From Cyanobacterium stanieri LEGE 03274 (GTDB taxonomy: Bacteria; Cyanobacteriota; Cyanobacteriia; Cyanobacteriales; Cyanobacteriaceae): a stretch of 64,000 nucleotides of DNA. The position numbers and the translations under genes were made by a program. Location of the stretch: the NCBI RefSeq assembly GCF_015207825.1, contig NZ_JADEWC010000015.1, forward strand, positions 1 through 64,000, read 5' to 3'. Of this stretch, positions 44,691-54,673 are shown in pieces. Positions within the stretch are counted from its first letter, which is position 1, and each line of letters begins with the position of its first letter. Below the pieces are notes generated by a model. It was given only the letters and a program-made list of their open reading frames with translations, did not search any database and was not told the origin of the DNA.

Positions 44691-45242
44691 ATGGGAATTT
44701 TTGAAGATTTTAGCAACTTTTTAGAATCTCGATTAGAAGAATTTTTAAATAGTAATCCTAAACTTAAACTAGAAGTTTTATCAGAAGAATTAATCGCCCA
44801 GGAAAAGGAAACTATTAAACTAATTTTAAGATTAAAAGCTGAACAAAAAAAATTAGAACAAGAAATTATTGACTTAGGTCAAGAAATCCAAAAATGGCAT
44901 CCACGTATCGAAAAAGCCAGACAATCAGGACGTTATGACTTAGCCCAAGAAGCCGAAATGAGAGAAATTAGCCTCCTTCAACAAGGAAAAATCGCTTGGG
45001 AAAAAATGGAAGATACTAAGAAAAAAATTATTGAATCCCGAGAGATTCTTAGTTCCATTGAAGATAAACAAAAAGAAGTTAAGCTAAAAATGAAGCAAAC
45101 TCAATACTCCTATGGCAGTTCTCAAAGCTATAATTATTCTTCCCCTCAATATACTACTTACACCGATAATTTAGATCCCCTCGAACAAAAATTCAGGGAA
45201 TGGGAAGTAGATCAAGAATTAAAAGATATGAGACAAAATTGA
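44691..45242 (+). CDS. TIGR04376-like coiled-coil protein, unknown function
   Basis: 183 aa, no signal peptide. A short N-terminal part (MGIFEDFSNFLESRLEEFLNSNPKLKLE) leads into a long coiled coil (~30-135) rich in Lys and Glu, followed by a Tyr/Ser-rich tail (~138-160) and a C-terminal LDPLEQKFREWEVDQELKDMR motif. The end motif and layout match a cyanobacterial family annotated TIGR04376. It lies 4 bp after cobA, so it is probably co-transcribed, but a functional link is not evident. Confidence 0.7.
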   Translation: MGIFEDFSNFLESRLEEFLNSNPKLKLEVLSEELIAQEKETIKLILRLKAEQKKLEQEIIDLGQEIQKWHPRIEKARQSGRYDLAQEAEMREISLLQQGKIAWEKMEDTKKKIIESREILSSIEDKQKEVKLKMKQTQYSYGSSQSYNYSSPQYTTYTDNLDPLEQKFREWEVDQELKDMRQN

Positions 45243-45417
45243 ATAGAAAAATTAAAGTTGACTTTTGCCCCATGATGTGAGACTATAAAAATGTATTTTA
45301 TATAATGGAAGTCTTTGCTGTTATTTTTAGTCAGTACATACCGATTATAATATAAGCATACCATAAAACTATGATAAATTGAAAAAATCTTTTCAAGAAA
45401 ATGTATCTAAAGAAAAA

Positions 45418-45942
45418 TTAATCAGGATACCAAAACATTCCTTTAATGCCCTCAGGGTCTAAAATAAAGCCCAGACGGCGATAAAACTCTACTACTTGAG
45501 GATCAGCAAATAGAGTAACATTACTAATATCGTCACTTCGTAACTTGCGAATCATATATTGCATCAAAACCTTACCTAACCCCTTATTCTGGAATCGAGG
45601 ATGAATTACTACATCCCAGATGGTGGCATTAAAAGCATGGTCAGAGGTAGCACGGGCAAAACCTATCATAGCTTTTTTGTTACCCCTGATTTCCCAAGCG
45701 GAAACAACTAAGTAACTGTGTTCTAAGGCTTTTCTAACCTTTCGTAAGGGGCGTCTTGCCCAACCTACAGAATCACAAAGTTCCTCTAATTCATACAAAT
45801 CTATTTCTTCATGGGTACTAAAGTATATTTGAGTATTGCCAAATTTGTCTGGATCCAGCGATACCCAGTCCTTGTTATCATCGTTAGCGTTGGAGCTATT
45901 GTCGTTGTTTGTTTTTGTAAATAATTTTTGCAACCAAACCAT
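45418..45942 (-). CDS. GNAT N-acetyltransferase (Ycf52-like group, paralog 2)
   Basis: 174 aa. GNAT domain in residues ~45-170: [37 protein letters not shown] gives the acetyl-CoA binding loop. The family signature ARATSD...ATIWDVVI is shared with the protein at 40220-40717. The N-terminal ~40 residues are polar and Asn-rich. Plastid NSI and Ycf52 proteins acetylate thylakoid and other proteins and influence state transitions; a similar role is inferred. Confidence 0.84.
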   Translation of the reverse strand: MVWLQKLFTKTNNDNSSNANDDNKDWVSLDPDKFGNTQIYFSTHEEIDLYELEELCDSVGWARRPLRKVRKALEHSYLVVSAWEIRGNKKAMIGFARATSDHAFNATIWDVVIHPRFQNKGLGKVLMQYMIRKLRSDDISNVTLFADPQVVEFYRRLGFILDPEGIKGMFWYPD

Positions 45943-46104
45943 GCCCGTGTGGCTAGAGTTAGATATTTGTAGTTTTTAAAATGTTCATTGAGTCTGGGTT
46001 TTAACCTTCCTCAATAGCCCTCTAAGCATCATATCATAAAGAATTGAGAATTGATGACGAACCGTAAACAATTAAATTTTTGGGGTTACTGAATTTCTTT
46101 TTGT

Positions 46105-47268
46105 TTATGGGCAACTTTTGCCCAAGATGCCAATTAATTTTTGTAAGTCAGAAATGTTGTGGGTAGCCATAATCGAAAGACGTAATCGGCTAGTGGGTAC
46201 AGTGGGAGGGCGAATGGCAGGAATATAAAAGCCGTTATCACGCAGTTTTGAGGAAATAAATAAGGCTTCAGAAGCATCTTTGAGGGGTAAACACAAAATG
46301 GCGGAATCTGAAGGCAATAAGGTTAAATTAGCCTGATTACATAGTTTTTTGAGTAAATTAATATTAGTCCATAGATTGTGACGACGATGGGCTTCGGTGC
46401 GGATTATATGAATGCCCGTCAATGCAGCGGCGGTGTCTGGGATGGAAAGTGCTGTAGTATAAATCCAAGTGGGGCAGCGGTTACGCAAAAAATCGATCAA
46501 TATTTCGCTTCCTGCCACATAACCTCCTAAACTACCGACAGCTTTACTGAGAGTACCAATTTGAATAATACGCTCATTTTTTAGCCCAAAATGTTCTAAA
46601 CATCCGGCCCCTTGCTTACCCATTACCCCTGTGCCATGGGCTTCATCTACCATTAACCAACAGTCAAATTTTTGGGCTATATCTAATAATTCAGGAAGGG
46701 GGGCAATGTCTCCATCCATGCTAAAAACACTGTCGGTGATAATCAAACAATGGCGATGGTTGGCTCGATTTTTATTTAGTTTATCGACTAAATCTTCACA
46801 GTTAAGATGTTGATATTCCAGAATAGAGGCTTGGCTCAATTTTGCTCCATTTTTGAGACTGGAATGGTTATATTCGTCCCCTAAAATGAGATCTTTTTTA
46901 CCCATGAGGGCGGAAATAGTACCTAAATTTGCTAAATATCCCGAACTAAAAACAAGGGCTTTGGGGGTTTGTTTCAAAGAGGCGATCGCCCCTTCTAAAT
47001 CATCATGGAGGGTTCTATGACCACTTAATAAACGAGATCCGGTGCTACCATTACCATAACGCTCGGTAGCTTCTATTACCGCCTGTTTAAGACGAATATC
47101 TGTGGCTAGTCCTAAATAATCATTACTAGCAAAATTAATTAACTGTTCACCATCAATGGTGATAGTGTAACCTGATAAATCAGTTATTTTTTGTTCTTGC
47201 CGATACCAACGAGCTTTTTTGATAGTAGAAAGGGACTTTTGTAAATGTTGCCCTAGAGAATCATTCAT
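46105..47268 (-). CDS. bioF: 8-amino-7-oxononanoate synthase
   Basis: 387 aa from the ATG at 47268. PLP-dependent condensation of pimeloyl thioester with L-alanine in biotin synthesis. [63 protein letters not shown] and the PLP-lysine region [14 protein letters not shown] are all present. Frame codons upstream to 47322 lie in a degenerate intergenic repeat and are excluded. Other alpha-oxoamine synthases (e.g. KBL) are excluded by the [11 protein letters not shown] block. Divergent from ispD. Confidence 0.92.
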   Translation of the reverse strand: MNDSLGQHLQKSLSTIKKARWYRQEQKITDLSGYTITIDGEQLINFASNDYLGLATDIRLKQAVIEATERYGNGSTGSRLLSGHRTLHDDLEGAIASLKQTPKALVFSSGYLANLGTISALMGKKDLILGDEYNHSSLKNGAKLSQASILEYQHLNCEDLVDKLNKNRANHRHCLIITDSVFSMDGDIAPLPELLDIAQKFDCWLMVDEAHGTGVMGKQGAGCLEHFGLKNERIIQIGTLSKAVGSLGGYVAGSEILIDFLRNRCPTWIYTTALSIPDTAAALTGIHIIRTEAHRRHNLWTNINLLKKLCNQANLTLLPSDSAILCLPLKDASEALFISSKLRDNGFYIPAIRPPTVPTSRLRLSIMATHNISDLQKLIGILGKSCP

Positions 47269-47386
47269 GAAAACCAATAAACAGTGAAGGTAAATTGACA
47301 ATAGACCACGGACAATCGACAATAAATGAAGCTAAAAAATAATTTTTATTCCTCAATTAACATCTAATCTTATCAAAATTCTGGTT

Positions 47387-48079
47387 ATGTTTTTATTAAT
47401 TCCCGCCGCAGGTGTAGGTAAAAGAATGGGAGCAAAGGGCAACAAACTACTATTAAAATTACAAGATAAGCCCCTGTTGGCATGGACATTAATTAACGCT
47501 GAAAAATCCCAAGAAGTGGAATGGATAGGAATCATGGGGCAACCCTACGACTTCGAGGAATTTAACCAAATTATTGAACAATTATCCCTTACCAAACCCG
47601 TCACCTTGATAAAAGGGGGAGATACGAGACAACAATCTGTTTATAACGGTTTACAAGCCTTACCCAGCCATGCTCAAAAGGTGTTAATCCATGATGGGGC
47701 AAGATGTTTGGCAACCCCAGAATTATTTGATCGTTGTGCCAAAGCGTTGGATAATTGTCAGGGTTTAATCGCTGCTATCCCTGTTAAAGATACTATCAAA
47801 ATAGTAGATGAAAACAAAACTGTTATAGATAGCCCTAACCGTGATTATTTATGGGCGGCTCAAACACCGCAGGGATTTAATGTAGAATTATTGAAACAAT
47901 GCCATAATCAAGGGCTAGAGTTGGGCTGGGAAGTGACAGACGATGCAGCGCTGTTGGAAAGATGTGGTTATTCGGTGCAGATAGTAGAAGGGGAAGAAAC
48001 TAATTTGAAGGTTACTACTCCTATGGATTTAACCATTGCGGAGTTTATTTTAAATCAGGGTAATGGTGATGGGGGGTGA
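47387..48079 (+). CDS. ispD: 2-C-methyl-D-erythritol 4-phosphate cytidylyltransferase
   Basis: 230 aa. MEP-pathway step forming CDP-methylerythritol for isoprenoid (including carotenoid and phytol) synthesis. N-terminal LIPAAGVGKRMGAKGNKLLLKL, VLIHDGARCLATPELFDRC, AAIPVKDTIKIV and GWEVTDDAALLERCG match the family. The last codons (GDGG then TGA) are part of the 16-bp repeat beginning at 48065, so the C-terminus is repeat-derived. Confidence 0.93.
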   Translation: MFLLIPAAGVGKRMGAKGNKLLLKLQDKPLLAWTLINAEKSQEVEWIGIMGQPYDFEEFNQIIEQLSLTKPVTLIKGGDTRQQSVYNGLQALPSHAQKVLIHDGARCLATPELFDRCAKALDNCQGLIAAIPVKDTIKIVDENKTVIDSPNRDYLWAAQTPQGFNVELLKQCHNQGLELGWEVTDDAALLERCGYSVQIVEGEETNLKVTTPMDLTIAEFILNQGNGDGG

Positions 48080-48146
48080 AGGTGATGAGGAGTGAAGGTG
48101 ATGAGGGGTGGAAGTGATGGAGGGTGAAGGTGATGAGGGGTAGAGG
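48065..48146 (+). repeat. 16-bp purine-rich tandem repeat (five units)
   Basis: Five successive 16-bp units close to GGTGATGAGGAGTGAA (starts at 48065, 48081, 48097, 48113, 48129), then GG. The first unit contains the ispD stop codon. The unit is a rotation of the one at 5125-5180. Confidence 0.85.
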
Positions 48147-48154
48147 TTTAATTA

Positions 48155-48766
48155 TCAATCGTTAATGGGGTTGCCACGAATATCAGTTACTACAATATCC
48201 CATTGTCCGTTGTTAGCGGTTTCAAAGACAATTTTTTCGCCGTTACTACTTATCATGGGGTTTCTAATTTCCTTGGTAGTTTGAGGAATTAAGGTTCTTT
48301 TTTGTTGGGTGGTGCGATCATATAAATATAAACCCGATTGTCCTTGTTTGACTACCATAAACACTAAATATCTACCGTCTTCGGAAATGGTGGGATTAGT
48401 GGCAATTTCATCAAAAGCGTTTAACCCTGGTAAATCGATTAGGCGACGATTTCTGGCATCAAATAAATAAATATCTTGAGAGCCGTTGCGGTCTGAAGTA
48501 AATGTGATAAAATTCCCTGCTATGTAGGGATTTAATTCTGAGTTACGACTATTTAAGCCCCTACCACCGTTGTCAAAGGGAAAATTGAGGGTGCGAGGAT
48601 AGTTGCTACAACCAGTAATTGTTAATGCCATCAGTGCGGGAAGCAAAAGGATTCGTTTGACATTATGGTTAGGTTTCAGGCTTCTGGTTATAGGTTGCCG
48701 GTTTAAAATATGACCAACCTTTGTTAGTTCCTTGATGGAACTAAATACCAGAAAATTAATTAACAT
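48155..48766 (-). CDS. TolB-like beta-propeller lipoprotein
   Basis: 203 aa as the frame stands. A signal segment (KRILLLPALMALTITGC, lipobox TGC53) precedes TolB/WD40-like blades: GNFITFTSDRNGSQDIYLFDARNRRL, TISEDGRYLVFMVVKQG and MISSNGEKIVFETANNGQWDIVVTD. Only about three blades are encoded, so it is shorter than TolB. The export signal begins ~35 residues after the only ATG and no start codon lies just before it; the intervening DNA contains dispersed-repeat sequence (48664-48679). The true start may be non-canonical or lost. Confidence 0.7.
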   Translation of the reverse strand: MLINFLVFSSIKELTKVGHILNRQPITRSLKPNHNVKRILLLPALMALTITGCSNYPRTLNFPFDNGGRGLNSRNSELNPYIAGNFITFTSDRNGSQDIYLFDARNRRLIDLPGLNAFDEIATNPTISEDGRYLVFMVVKQGQSGLYLYDRTTQQKRTLIPQTTKEIRNPMISSNGEKIVFETANNGQWDIVVTDIRGNPIND

Positions 48767-48810
48767 AAAGTTTTTCTAAATTTCTTAACCTGACACCTAA
48801 CACCCAATAC

Positions 48811-48854
48811 CCTGACACTTTTACAAGACTATAAATTTTATTCTTAATTCAGGT
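48811..48854. repeat. 45-bp element with CCTGA/TCAGG inverted ends, copy 2
   Basis: CCTGACACTTTTACAAGACT at the left, TATAAATTTTAT in the middle and TTCAGGT at the right. It differs from copy 1 (12182-12226) mainly at the G in the left third and the bases before the right end. Located in the gap between the TolB-like gene and the serine hydrolase gene. The neighbouring text TAACCTGACACCTAACACCC may be a further degraded end. Confidence 0.72.
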
Positions 48855-48968
48855 TATATTATACTCACATTTTGCCCTCTATCCCAAAATTTACTCATAA
48901 GGGAAGGCAAGGGGCAAAAGACAAGTTATAAGATAAAATAACTAGCAAATCTTAATGATCATTGATTT

Positions 48969-49904
48969 ATGGCTTTTTTTATCCCTGATGAATCTCTCCA
49001 AAAAGTGGGGGAAGAAATTTTAAATAATACTTGGCAAAGGTTTCCTTCTTTAGCAAAAAATCAAGTGGCATTAACTTGGTTGGTGTATGATGAGCCGATT
49101 ATTGTTAATACTGGGGGTGCTTTGTCGGTGGACGAGTTTTGGAGACATTCAATTCGGGGCTATAGTTATCGGGGGGATGAAAATCTTTATCCTGCTAGTG
49201 TGGTGAAACTTTTTTATCTCGTGGCTATTAAAGATTGGATTGAAACGGGGATGGTGGAAAGTAGCTCGGAGTTGGAGAGGGCTATTAGGGATATGATTGT
49301 GGAGTCGAGTAATGATGCTACTAGCTTGGTGGTGGATGTGTTGACGGGTACCACATCGGGCCCTGAATTGACGATCGCCCCTTTTCAAACATGGGCATAT
49401 CAGCGTAATATTGTCAACCGTTATTATCAGTCTTTGGGGTGGGAAGAATTACAAACTATCAATGTCAATCAAAAAACTTGGGGAGATGGCCCCTATGGTA
49501 GAGAGAGGATGTATGTGGGGGAAAACCTCGAAAATCGTAATCGTTTAACCACCAGTGCGATCACCCGATTATTTCATAGTATAGTGGGAGGTGTGGCAGT
49601 ATCCCCCGAAGCATCCCAAGCAATGATGGCTTTATTGCAAAGAGATGTAAACCAAAAAGTCCTCGCCCCTAATGAAGAAGAAAATCAAGTCAATGGCTTT
49701 TTGGGTGAGGCATTGAGTAAGGGCGATCGCCTTTGGTCAAAAGCAGGATGGACATCAAAAGTAAGACTTGACAGCACCTACATTGAAAAAAGTAACGGGA
49801 AGGCTTACCATTTAACAGTGTTCACCGAAGGTGCAGAAAATAGCCAAAATAGAGAGATTTTACCCTTTATCTCCTCCCAAATCAGTCAATTTATGGAACA
49901 TTAA
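48969..49904 (+). CDS. Class A beta-lactamase-like serine hydrolase
   Basis: 311 aa, no obvious signal peptide. Penicilloyl-serine-transferase fold: SVVK (YPASVVKLFYL) gives the SxxK pair near residue 78, followed by SND in VESSNDATSLVVDVL. A third KTG-like motif is SKAGWTSK in the C-terminal third. The usual ExxLN (Glu166) element of true beta-lactamases is not evident. More likely a cyanobacterial penicillin-recognising esterase or peptidase than an antibiotic-resistance enzyme. Confidence 0.8.
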   Translation: MAFFIPDESLQKVGEEILNNTWQRFPSLAKNQVALTWLVYDEPIIVNTGGALSVDEFWRHSIRGYSYRGDENLYPASVVKLFYLVAIKDWIETGMVESSSELERAIRDMIVESSNDATSLVVDVLTGTTSGPELTIAPFQTWAYQRNIVNRYYQSLGWEELQTINVNQKTWGDGPYGRERMYVGENLENRNRLTTSAITRLFHSIVGGVAVSPEASQAMMALLQRDVNQKVLAPNEEENQVNGFLGEALSKGDRLWSKAGWTSKVRLDSTYIEKSNGKAYHLTVFTEGAENSQNREILPFISSQISQFMEH

Positions 49905-49972
49905 TTAACTATTCAAAGTCAACCCATTGCCCATTGCCTATTGCCCATTATTTCCCCATTGCCTAAAAAAAA

Positions 49973-51763
49973 ATGCAAACAATCGATTGGATAGTAGTCT
50001 TGTTATACCTCATTGCCACCATGGCAGTGGGCATATATCTATCAAAAAAAGCCTCCAAAAGTTTAGAAGACTTCTTCGTCTCTGGGCGCTCATTACCTTG
50101 GTGGTTAGCAGGTACGAGTATGGCCGCCACCACCTTTTCTATTGATACTCCTCTCTACATTTGTGGAGTCGTTGCCAGTCGCGGCATTGCAGGTAACTGG
50201 GAATGGTGGAGTTTTGGCTTTGCCCATGTGGTAATGATTTATATTTTTGCTAGATTATGGCGGAGGGCGGAAATTGTCACCGATGCGGAATTGACAGAGA
50301 TTCGTTATGGAGGCAAAATGGCGGCAATTTTACGGGCAACTAAAGCCTTTTTATTTGCTGTACCCATTAACTGTATAGGTATTGGTTATGCCATGTTAGC
50401 CATGGTGAAGGTGGTGGATGCTTTGCAATTGTGGGAAAGTTTGGGGTTGAATGTGGGTGACAATGGCAAGTTATGGAGCGTTATTTTTGTTAGCTTTTTC
50501 GTCCTCATCTATTCAGGATTTTCGGGGTTATGGGGGGTTGTCGTCACAGACTTTTTCCAATTCTTCCTCGCCCTGTTTGGGGCTTTATTAGTGGCGGTGT
50601 TTGCGGTCAATGATGTAGGGGGTGTAAGGGCTTTAGTTACCCAAGTACAGACCATTACAGACATCGATGTATTGACTTTTATTCCTTTGGTGCGGGGAGA
50701 TGGATTTTTGGGGTGGCAATGGAGCGATTTTGCGGGAATTAGTTTGACCACTTTTTCGGCTTATTTGTTTGTGCAGTGGTGGAGTTTTCGTCGAAGTGAT
50801 GGGGGTGGAGAGTTTATCCAAAGATTGGTGGCGGCGAAGGATGAAGCGGAAGCGGAAAAGGCGGCATGGTTTTTTAATATCCTTAATTATATTGTCCGTA
50901 CTTGGCCTTGGATTTTGGTGGCGTTGGCTGGTTTGGTGATTTATCCTGATTTGGAAGATGCGGAGTTGGCTTATCCTTTGATGATGTTAGACTTTTTACC
51001 TACCATTATTCTTGGTTTGGTGGTGGCTTCTTTGATAGCAGCTTTTATGAGTACGGTATCTACTTCTATTAATTGGGGGGCTTCTTATCTTACCAATGAT
51101 TTATATCGTCGTTTCTTTGCCCCCGATGCTTCTCAAACTCAATTAGTTTTCGCTGGAAGGGTTGCTTCTGCGTTGGTGACTGTTATAGGTGCGATCGCCG
51201 CTTTTTTCGCCCAAGACATCGCCACAGTATTCCGCTTAGTGATTGCCATCGGTACAGGGCCAGGATTAGTTTTGATTTTACGCTGGTATTGGTGGCGCAT
51301 CAACAGTGCTGCAGAATTAACAGCCATGGTGGTAGGTTTTGTCATCGGTTTGCTGAGCATGATTCCTAACCTTAATCTTTTTCCCACAGACTTTGGTTTA
51401 AGGTTAATGGTTATATCTGGTGCTACGGCAGTGGTATGGATTTCGGTAATGTATCTTACTCCCCCTGAGTCGGAAGAAACCTTAACCAGTTTTTATCTAC
51501 GGGTGCGCCCTGCTGGATTAGGGTGGAAAAAACAACAGGATGCTACAGGAATTCAACCTTTACAAAATTTGGGCTTAGATGCCCAGAAAGTGGTAGCAGG
51601 GATAATGATTTTATTTGGCTCAATGTTATCCATCGGGGGCTTTTTACTCCTACAGTCAGGGGTAGGTTGGTTTTGCCTCGTGATGGCAGTAATCGGCGGT
51701 TTTTGGTTACGGCATCTCAACAAACAGCGGATTTTTAGTATGTCTCGCCCGGGTAAGGAGTAA
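49973..51763 (+). CDS. Sodium:solute symporter (SSS family)
   Basis: 596 aa. About 13 hydrophobic helices. N-terminal family motif YLSKKASKSLEDFFVSGRSLPWWLAGTSM, TTFSIDTPLYICG in helix 2, YSGFSGLWGVVVTDFFQFF (sodium-solute signature), and FMSTVSTSINWGASYLTNDLYRRFF. The substrate is unknown; sequence signatures alone do not separate sugar, amino-acid or organic-acid transporters. The preceding 60 bp are degenerate ATTGCCCATTGCC text. Confidence 0.9.
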   Translation: MQTIDWIVVLLYLIATMAVGIYLSKKASKSLEDFFVSGRSLPWWLAGTSMAATTFSIDTPLYICGVVASRGIAGNWEWWSFGFAHVVMIYIFARLWRRAEIVTDAELTEIRYGGKMAAILRATKAFLFAVPINCIGIGYAMLAMVKVVDALQLWESLGLNVGDNGKLWSVIFVSFFVLIYSGFSGLWGVVVTDFFQFFLALFGALLVAVFAVNDVGGVRALVTQVQTITDIDVLTFIPLVRGDGFLGWQWSDFAGISLTTFSAYLFVQWWSFRRSDGGGEFIQRLVAAKDEAEAEKAAWFFNILNYIVRTWPWILVALAGLVIYPDLEDAELAYPLMMLDFLPTIILGLVVASLIAAFMSTVSTSINWGASYLTNDLYRRFFAPDASQTQLVFAGRVASALVTVIGAIAAFFAQDIATVFRLVIAIGTGPGLVLILRWYWWRINSAAELTAMVVGFVIGLLSMIPNLNLFPTDFGLRLMVISGATAVVWISVMYLTPPESEETLTSFYLRVRPAGLGWKKQQDATGIQPLQNLGLDAQKVVAGIMILFGSMLSIGGFLLLQSGVGWFCLVMAVIGGFWLRHLNKQRIFSMSRPGKE

Positions 51764-51803
51764 TGTTACACCAAATCCGATTTAGAAAATAGAGCATCAC
51801 TCC

Positions 51804-51865
51804 CCTTACAATGAATTATAAAGCTAACAGTTCATAGTTCAATAAATTGAACTAAGGTATATTAT
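51804..51865 (-). repeat. Two-hairpin dispersed repeat, copy F, overlapping a gene end
   Basis: Minus-strand reading: TTAGTTCAATTTATTGAACT (palindrome GTTCAATTTATTGAAC at 51837-51852), then TGAACTGTTAGC and a degenerate second hairpin (TTTATAATTCATTG). The first bases of the repeat supply the TAG stop (51852-51854) of the PH-domain gene. Confidence 0.72.
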
Positions 51866-52442
51866 GACTATCAATTTGGGCTAATTCTCTGAGCATATTT
51901 TCGACTTTTCTTACATTACGTAATGAAACAAATCCAATTTCCTCGCTGCGTGTATCTCCATCACTATCTTTCCAGCGTCTCATCCCCAAAATCACATCAC
52001 CACTACCATCAGGTTTTTCTCGACGATATACATCTTTTACTTGCTCTGGAGTAAAACTTCTAATAACCATAGTTCTACTTCCCTGAATCATAATAGCTCG
52101 TTTATTAGTAATAACATAGACAGTGCTGCGCATAGTCTGCCATTGCCAAACAGGAGTAGATAACATCAAAAAACCGATAATCACAAAAGGTACTCCAAAA
52201 AGGGCAAATAAATATTCTGGTTGTGTGCCTTGTTGAAAATTAGGTAATTGAAACCCCAACGCACCCCACATCCAAAATACGGCAAAGCTAGTCCATGGAA
52301 TACCAAATAATACCGCAGTTATAGAAGCTCCCGAAAAAAAATAAGCTATGGGTTGTTCAACCCATTTGACAATTTCTCCCCTATCCAATTCTTTCTCTAT
52401 AGTTTGACGAAGTTGTTTAGGTATTTTCTGACTACTGGCCAT
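51852..52442 (-). CDS. PH-domain membrane protein, unknown function
   Basis: 196 aa. A short polar N-terminus, two membrane helices (~33-57 and ~77-100), then a bacterial PH-like domain beginning STVYVITNKRAIMIQGSR, with RSFTPEQVKDVYRREKPDGSGDVIL and SEEIGFVSLRNVRKVENML. Proteins of this plan are common in bacteria without a known function. The stop codon comes from the dispersed repeat copy F, so the last residues (NIP) may be a repeat-derived replacement of the original tail. Confidence 0.75.
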   Translation of the reverse strand: MASSQKIPKQLRQTIEKELDRGEIVKWVEQPIAYFFSGASITAVLFGIPWTSFAVFWMWGALGFQLPNFQQGTQPEYLFALFGVPFVIIGFLMLSTPVWQWQTMRSTVYVITNKRAIMIQGSRTMVIRSFTPEQVKDVYRREKPDGSGDVILGMRRWKDSDGDTRSEEIGFVSLRNVRKVENMLRELAQIDSHNIP

Positions 52443-52794
52443 AAAAACTCAAAATATTAAGTGAGTATTTTTATGTCATTAGCTTAACAAGAAAATAACC
52501 AAAATATTAACAATTTAGCAAAAAAAAGTATTAGATATTACATTGGATAATGTATCAAAAAAATATATTTTTATCAAATAAATTAATGATAAATGGTATT
52601 ATTTCTATTCATTAAACTTTATGTATTGGGCATATAAGTCCTACAGAAGTAAAGTTGACAAAATATTATTTAAACTTGACCTTAATTTAAGATGCCGTTA
52701 AGGAAGTTGCCATAAACTTTTAGTGTTAAGAAATAAGGGGTTTTCAACCCCTAGTAAATAAAATCCCGATTAAATCTAAATAAATTTCTCGTGA
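52443..52794. other. Intergenic region, hairpin only
   Basis: An AT-rich gap between the PH-domain gene and the gltX stop, both minus strand. The only structure seen is the AGGGGTT/AACCCCT hairpin with loop TTC (52736-52752). It lies 42 bases past the gltX stop and could end its transcription, though no U-run follows. Confidence 0.5.
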
Positions 52795-54231
52795 TTACAA
52801 AGAATTAAAAAGACTCTCTAAACGGGTTTTAGCAACACCTTTTTTGTGCAATAATAACCAACTTTGAATTAAGTCAGGGCCATGTAATTCCCCAGTTAAA
52901 CCAGCACGTAAGGAGCGCATGACTAAACCTTTTTTAACCTTTAAATCCTTGGTTACTTGCTTAATAATTCCCTTGGCATCTTCTTCTGTTAAATTCTCTG
53001 GAGTATTTGAAATCACCCCACCCAAAACATCTTTAACCCCTTCTTGGGAAACAAAATCCTTGGCTTCATCACTGAGGGTAATATGGGAAGCAAAAAATAA
53101 AGCCGTTTCTTTTACCCCATCTGTTAAACGGGTTAAGCTAGTGGAAATTAAAGCTGTTAATTCTAATAACCAGTCTTTTTGGGTTTCTACATCAAACTGA
53201 TAACCAGCCTCTTGCCAATGGGGTATTAAGGCGGTTAATAATTCCTCAGGGGGCATATGATGTAGATATTGACTATTAATCCAATCTAATTTATCCCAAT
53301 CAAATTTTGCCCCTGCTTTATTTACCCTTTCTAAACTAAATTTTGTTGCTGCTTCTTCAAGGGTGAAAATTTCTTCTCCGTCGGGGGAAGTCCAACCCAG
53401 TAATGTCATATAATTCACTAGGGCGGGGGCGACAAAACCCATTTTTCTAAAATCGTCAATGGAAGTAACCCCATCACGCTTAGAAAGTTTTTTACCTTCA
53501 GGATTGAGAATTAAAGGGGTATGGGCAAATTCAGGAACTTGACTCCCAAGGGCTTGGTAAAGTAAGATTTGTTTGGCAGTATTGGCAATGTGATCTTCTC
53601 CTCGAATAACATGACTAATATTCATGTCCATATCATCTACAACCACTGCTAGGTTATAAAGGGGTTGCCCAAAGGTGTCTCCTTCTGAAGCCCTAGCAAT
53701 TACCATGTCTCCACCTAAGTCGCTTCCTTGCCAGATAACTTTACCTCTAACTAAATCATTCCAAACAATTTGCTGATTATCTTCAATTTTAAATCTAATA
53801 ACGGGTTTTTTTCCTTGGGCTTCAAATTCGGCAATTTGTTCGGCGTTTAGGTGGCGATGACGGTTATCATAACGGGGGGCTTGATTGGCGGCTTTTTGTT
53901 TTTCCCGCATTTCGTCTAATTCTTGGGAGGTGCAGTAGCAGGGATAGGCTAATCCTTTATCTATTAAGGTTTGAATGGCTTGACGATATTTATCTAGTCT
54001 TTCGGTTTGGAAAAAAGGCCCTTCATCCCAGTTTAATCCTAACCATGTTAAACCTGATTTGATGTTTTCAGTATATTCGGCCCTAGAGCGCTCTATGTCG
54101 GTATCTTCTACCCGCAGGATAAATTTACCTTTTTGGTTACGGGCATACAGCCAGTTAAAGACGGCGGTGCGCGCTGTGCCTATGTGTAAGTTTCCTGTGG
54201 GTGAGGGTGCTATTCTAACTCTAACTGACAT
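52795..54231 (-). CDS. gltX: Glutamyl-tRNA synthetase
   Basis: 478 aa. Class I aminoacyl-tRNA synthetase. HIGH box HIG at residues 16-18 ([19 protein letters not shown]), the KLSKRDG version of the KMSKS loop, [13 protein letters not shown] and [20 protein letters not shown]. Length is normal for the bacterial non-fused enzyme. The charged glutamate also feeds tetrapyrrole synthesis through glutamyl-tRNA reductase. Monocistronic. Confidence 0.95.
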   Translation of the reverse strand: MSVRVRIAPSPTGNLHIGTARTAVFNWLYARNQKGKFILRVEDTDIERSRAEYTENIKSGLTWLGLNWDEGPFFQTERLDKYRQAIQTLIDKGLAYPCYCTSQELDEMREKQKAANQAPRYDNRHRHLNAEQIAEFEAQGKKPVIRFKIEDNQQIVWNDLVRGKVIWQGSDLGGDMVIARASEGDTFGQPLYNLAVVVDDMDMNISHVIRGEDHIANTAKQILLYQALGSQVPEFAHTPLILNPEGKKLSKRDGVTSIDDFRKMGFVAPALVNYMTLLGWTSPDGEEIFTLEEAATKFSLERVNKAGAKFDWDKLDWINSQYLHHMPPEELLTALIPHWQEAGYQFDVETQKDWLLELTALISTSLTRLTDGVKETALFFASHITLSDEAKDFVSQEGVKDVLGGVISNTPENLTEEDAKGIIKQVTKDLKVKKGLVMRSLRAGLTGELHGPDLIQSWLLLHKKGVAKTRLESLFNSL

Positions 54232-54673
54232 ATGATAATTTTTTTATGGTGTTTTTTTCTGCAATTTTTTATTTTATCTTTAAATGTGAGGGGTAAATGT
54301 TGGTTGCTGAAGTTTTTTTTATTTATAATTTCTTTTTAGGTTTTAGGTGCGATCGCCCTTAAATTAGTTGTATTTTATTAATCAATTTCAGTCCTTGTGA
54401 ATCATCACAGAGAATATATTGCTCACCCATGGACAATGAAAATATTATTTTTGATAAAGATTTTTTCTTTAGTTGTATTGTATTTTTTTATACGAATACC
54501 CTTAATATATTAATAAATATAACCATGTAATTCATAGATATTTAAGAAAACTAAAAAAAAGTAAAAAAAATATAAAAAGTCATTTTAAACACAATCAGAC
54601 ATAAAAATAACTGTTACAATAATGGGTATATTAATAATAATTTATCTCAATCAAGATTTAATCAAGTAAATTT
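54232..54673. other. Intergenic region, nothing recognised
   Basis: An AT-rich 440-bp gap between divergent gltX and the small 61-aa frame, with one HIP1-like GCGATCGCCC at 54349. Promoters for both sides should be here, but no box is distinct. Confidence 0.45.

Noticed and set aside
52736-52752. Canonical terminator for gltX
   Set aside because: The stem is good, but no U-tract follows on the minus strand. It was kept only as a repeated hairpin.
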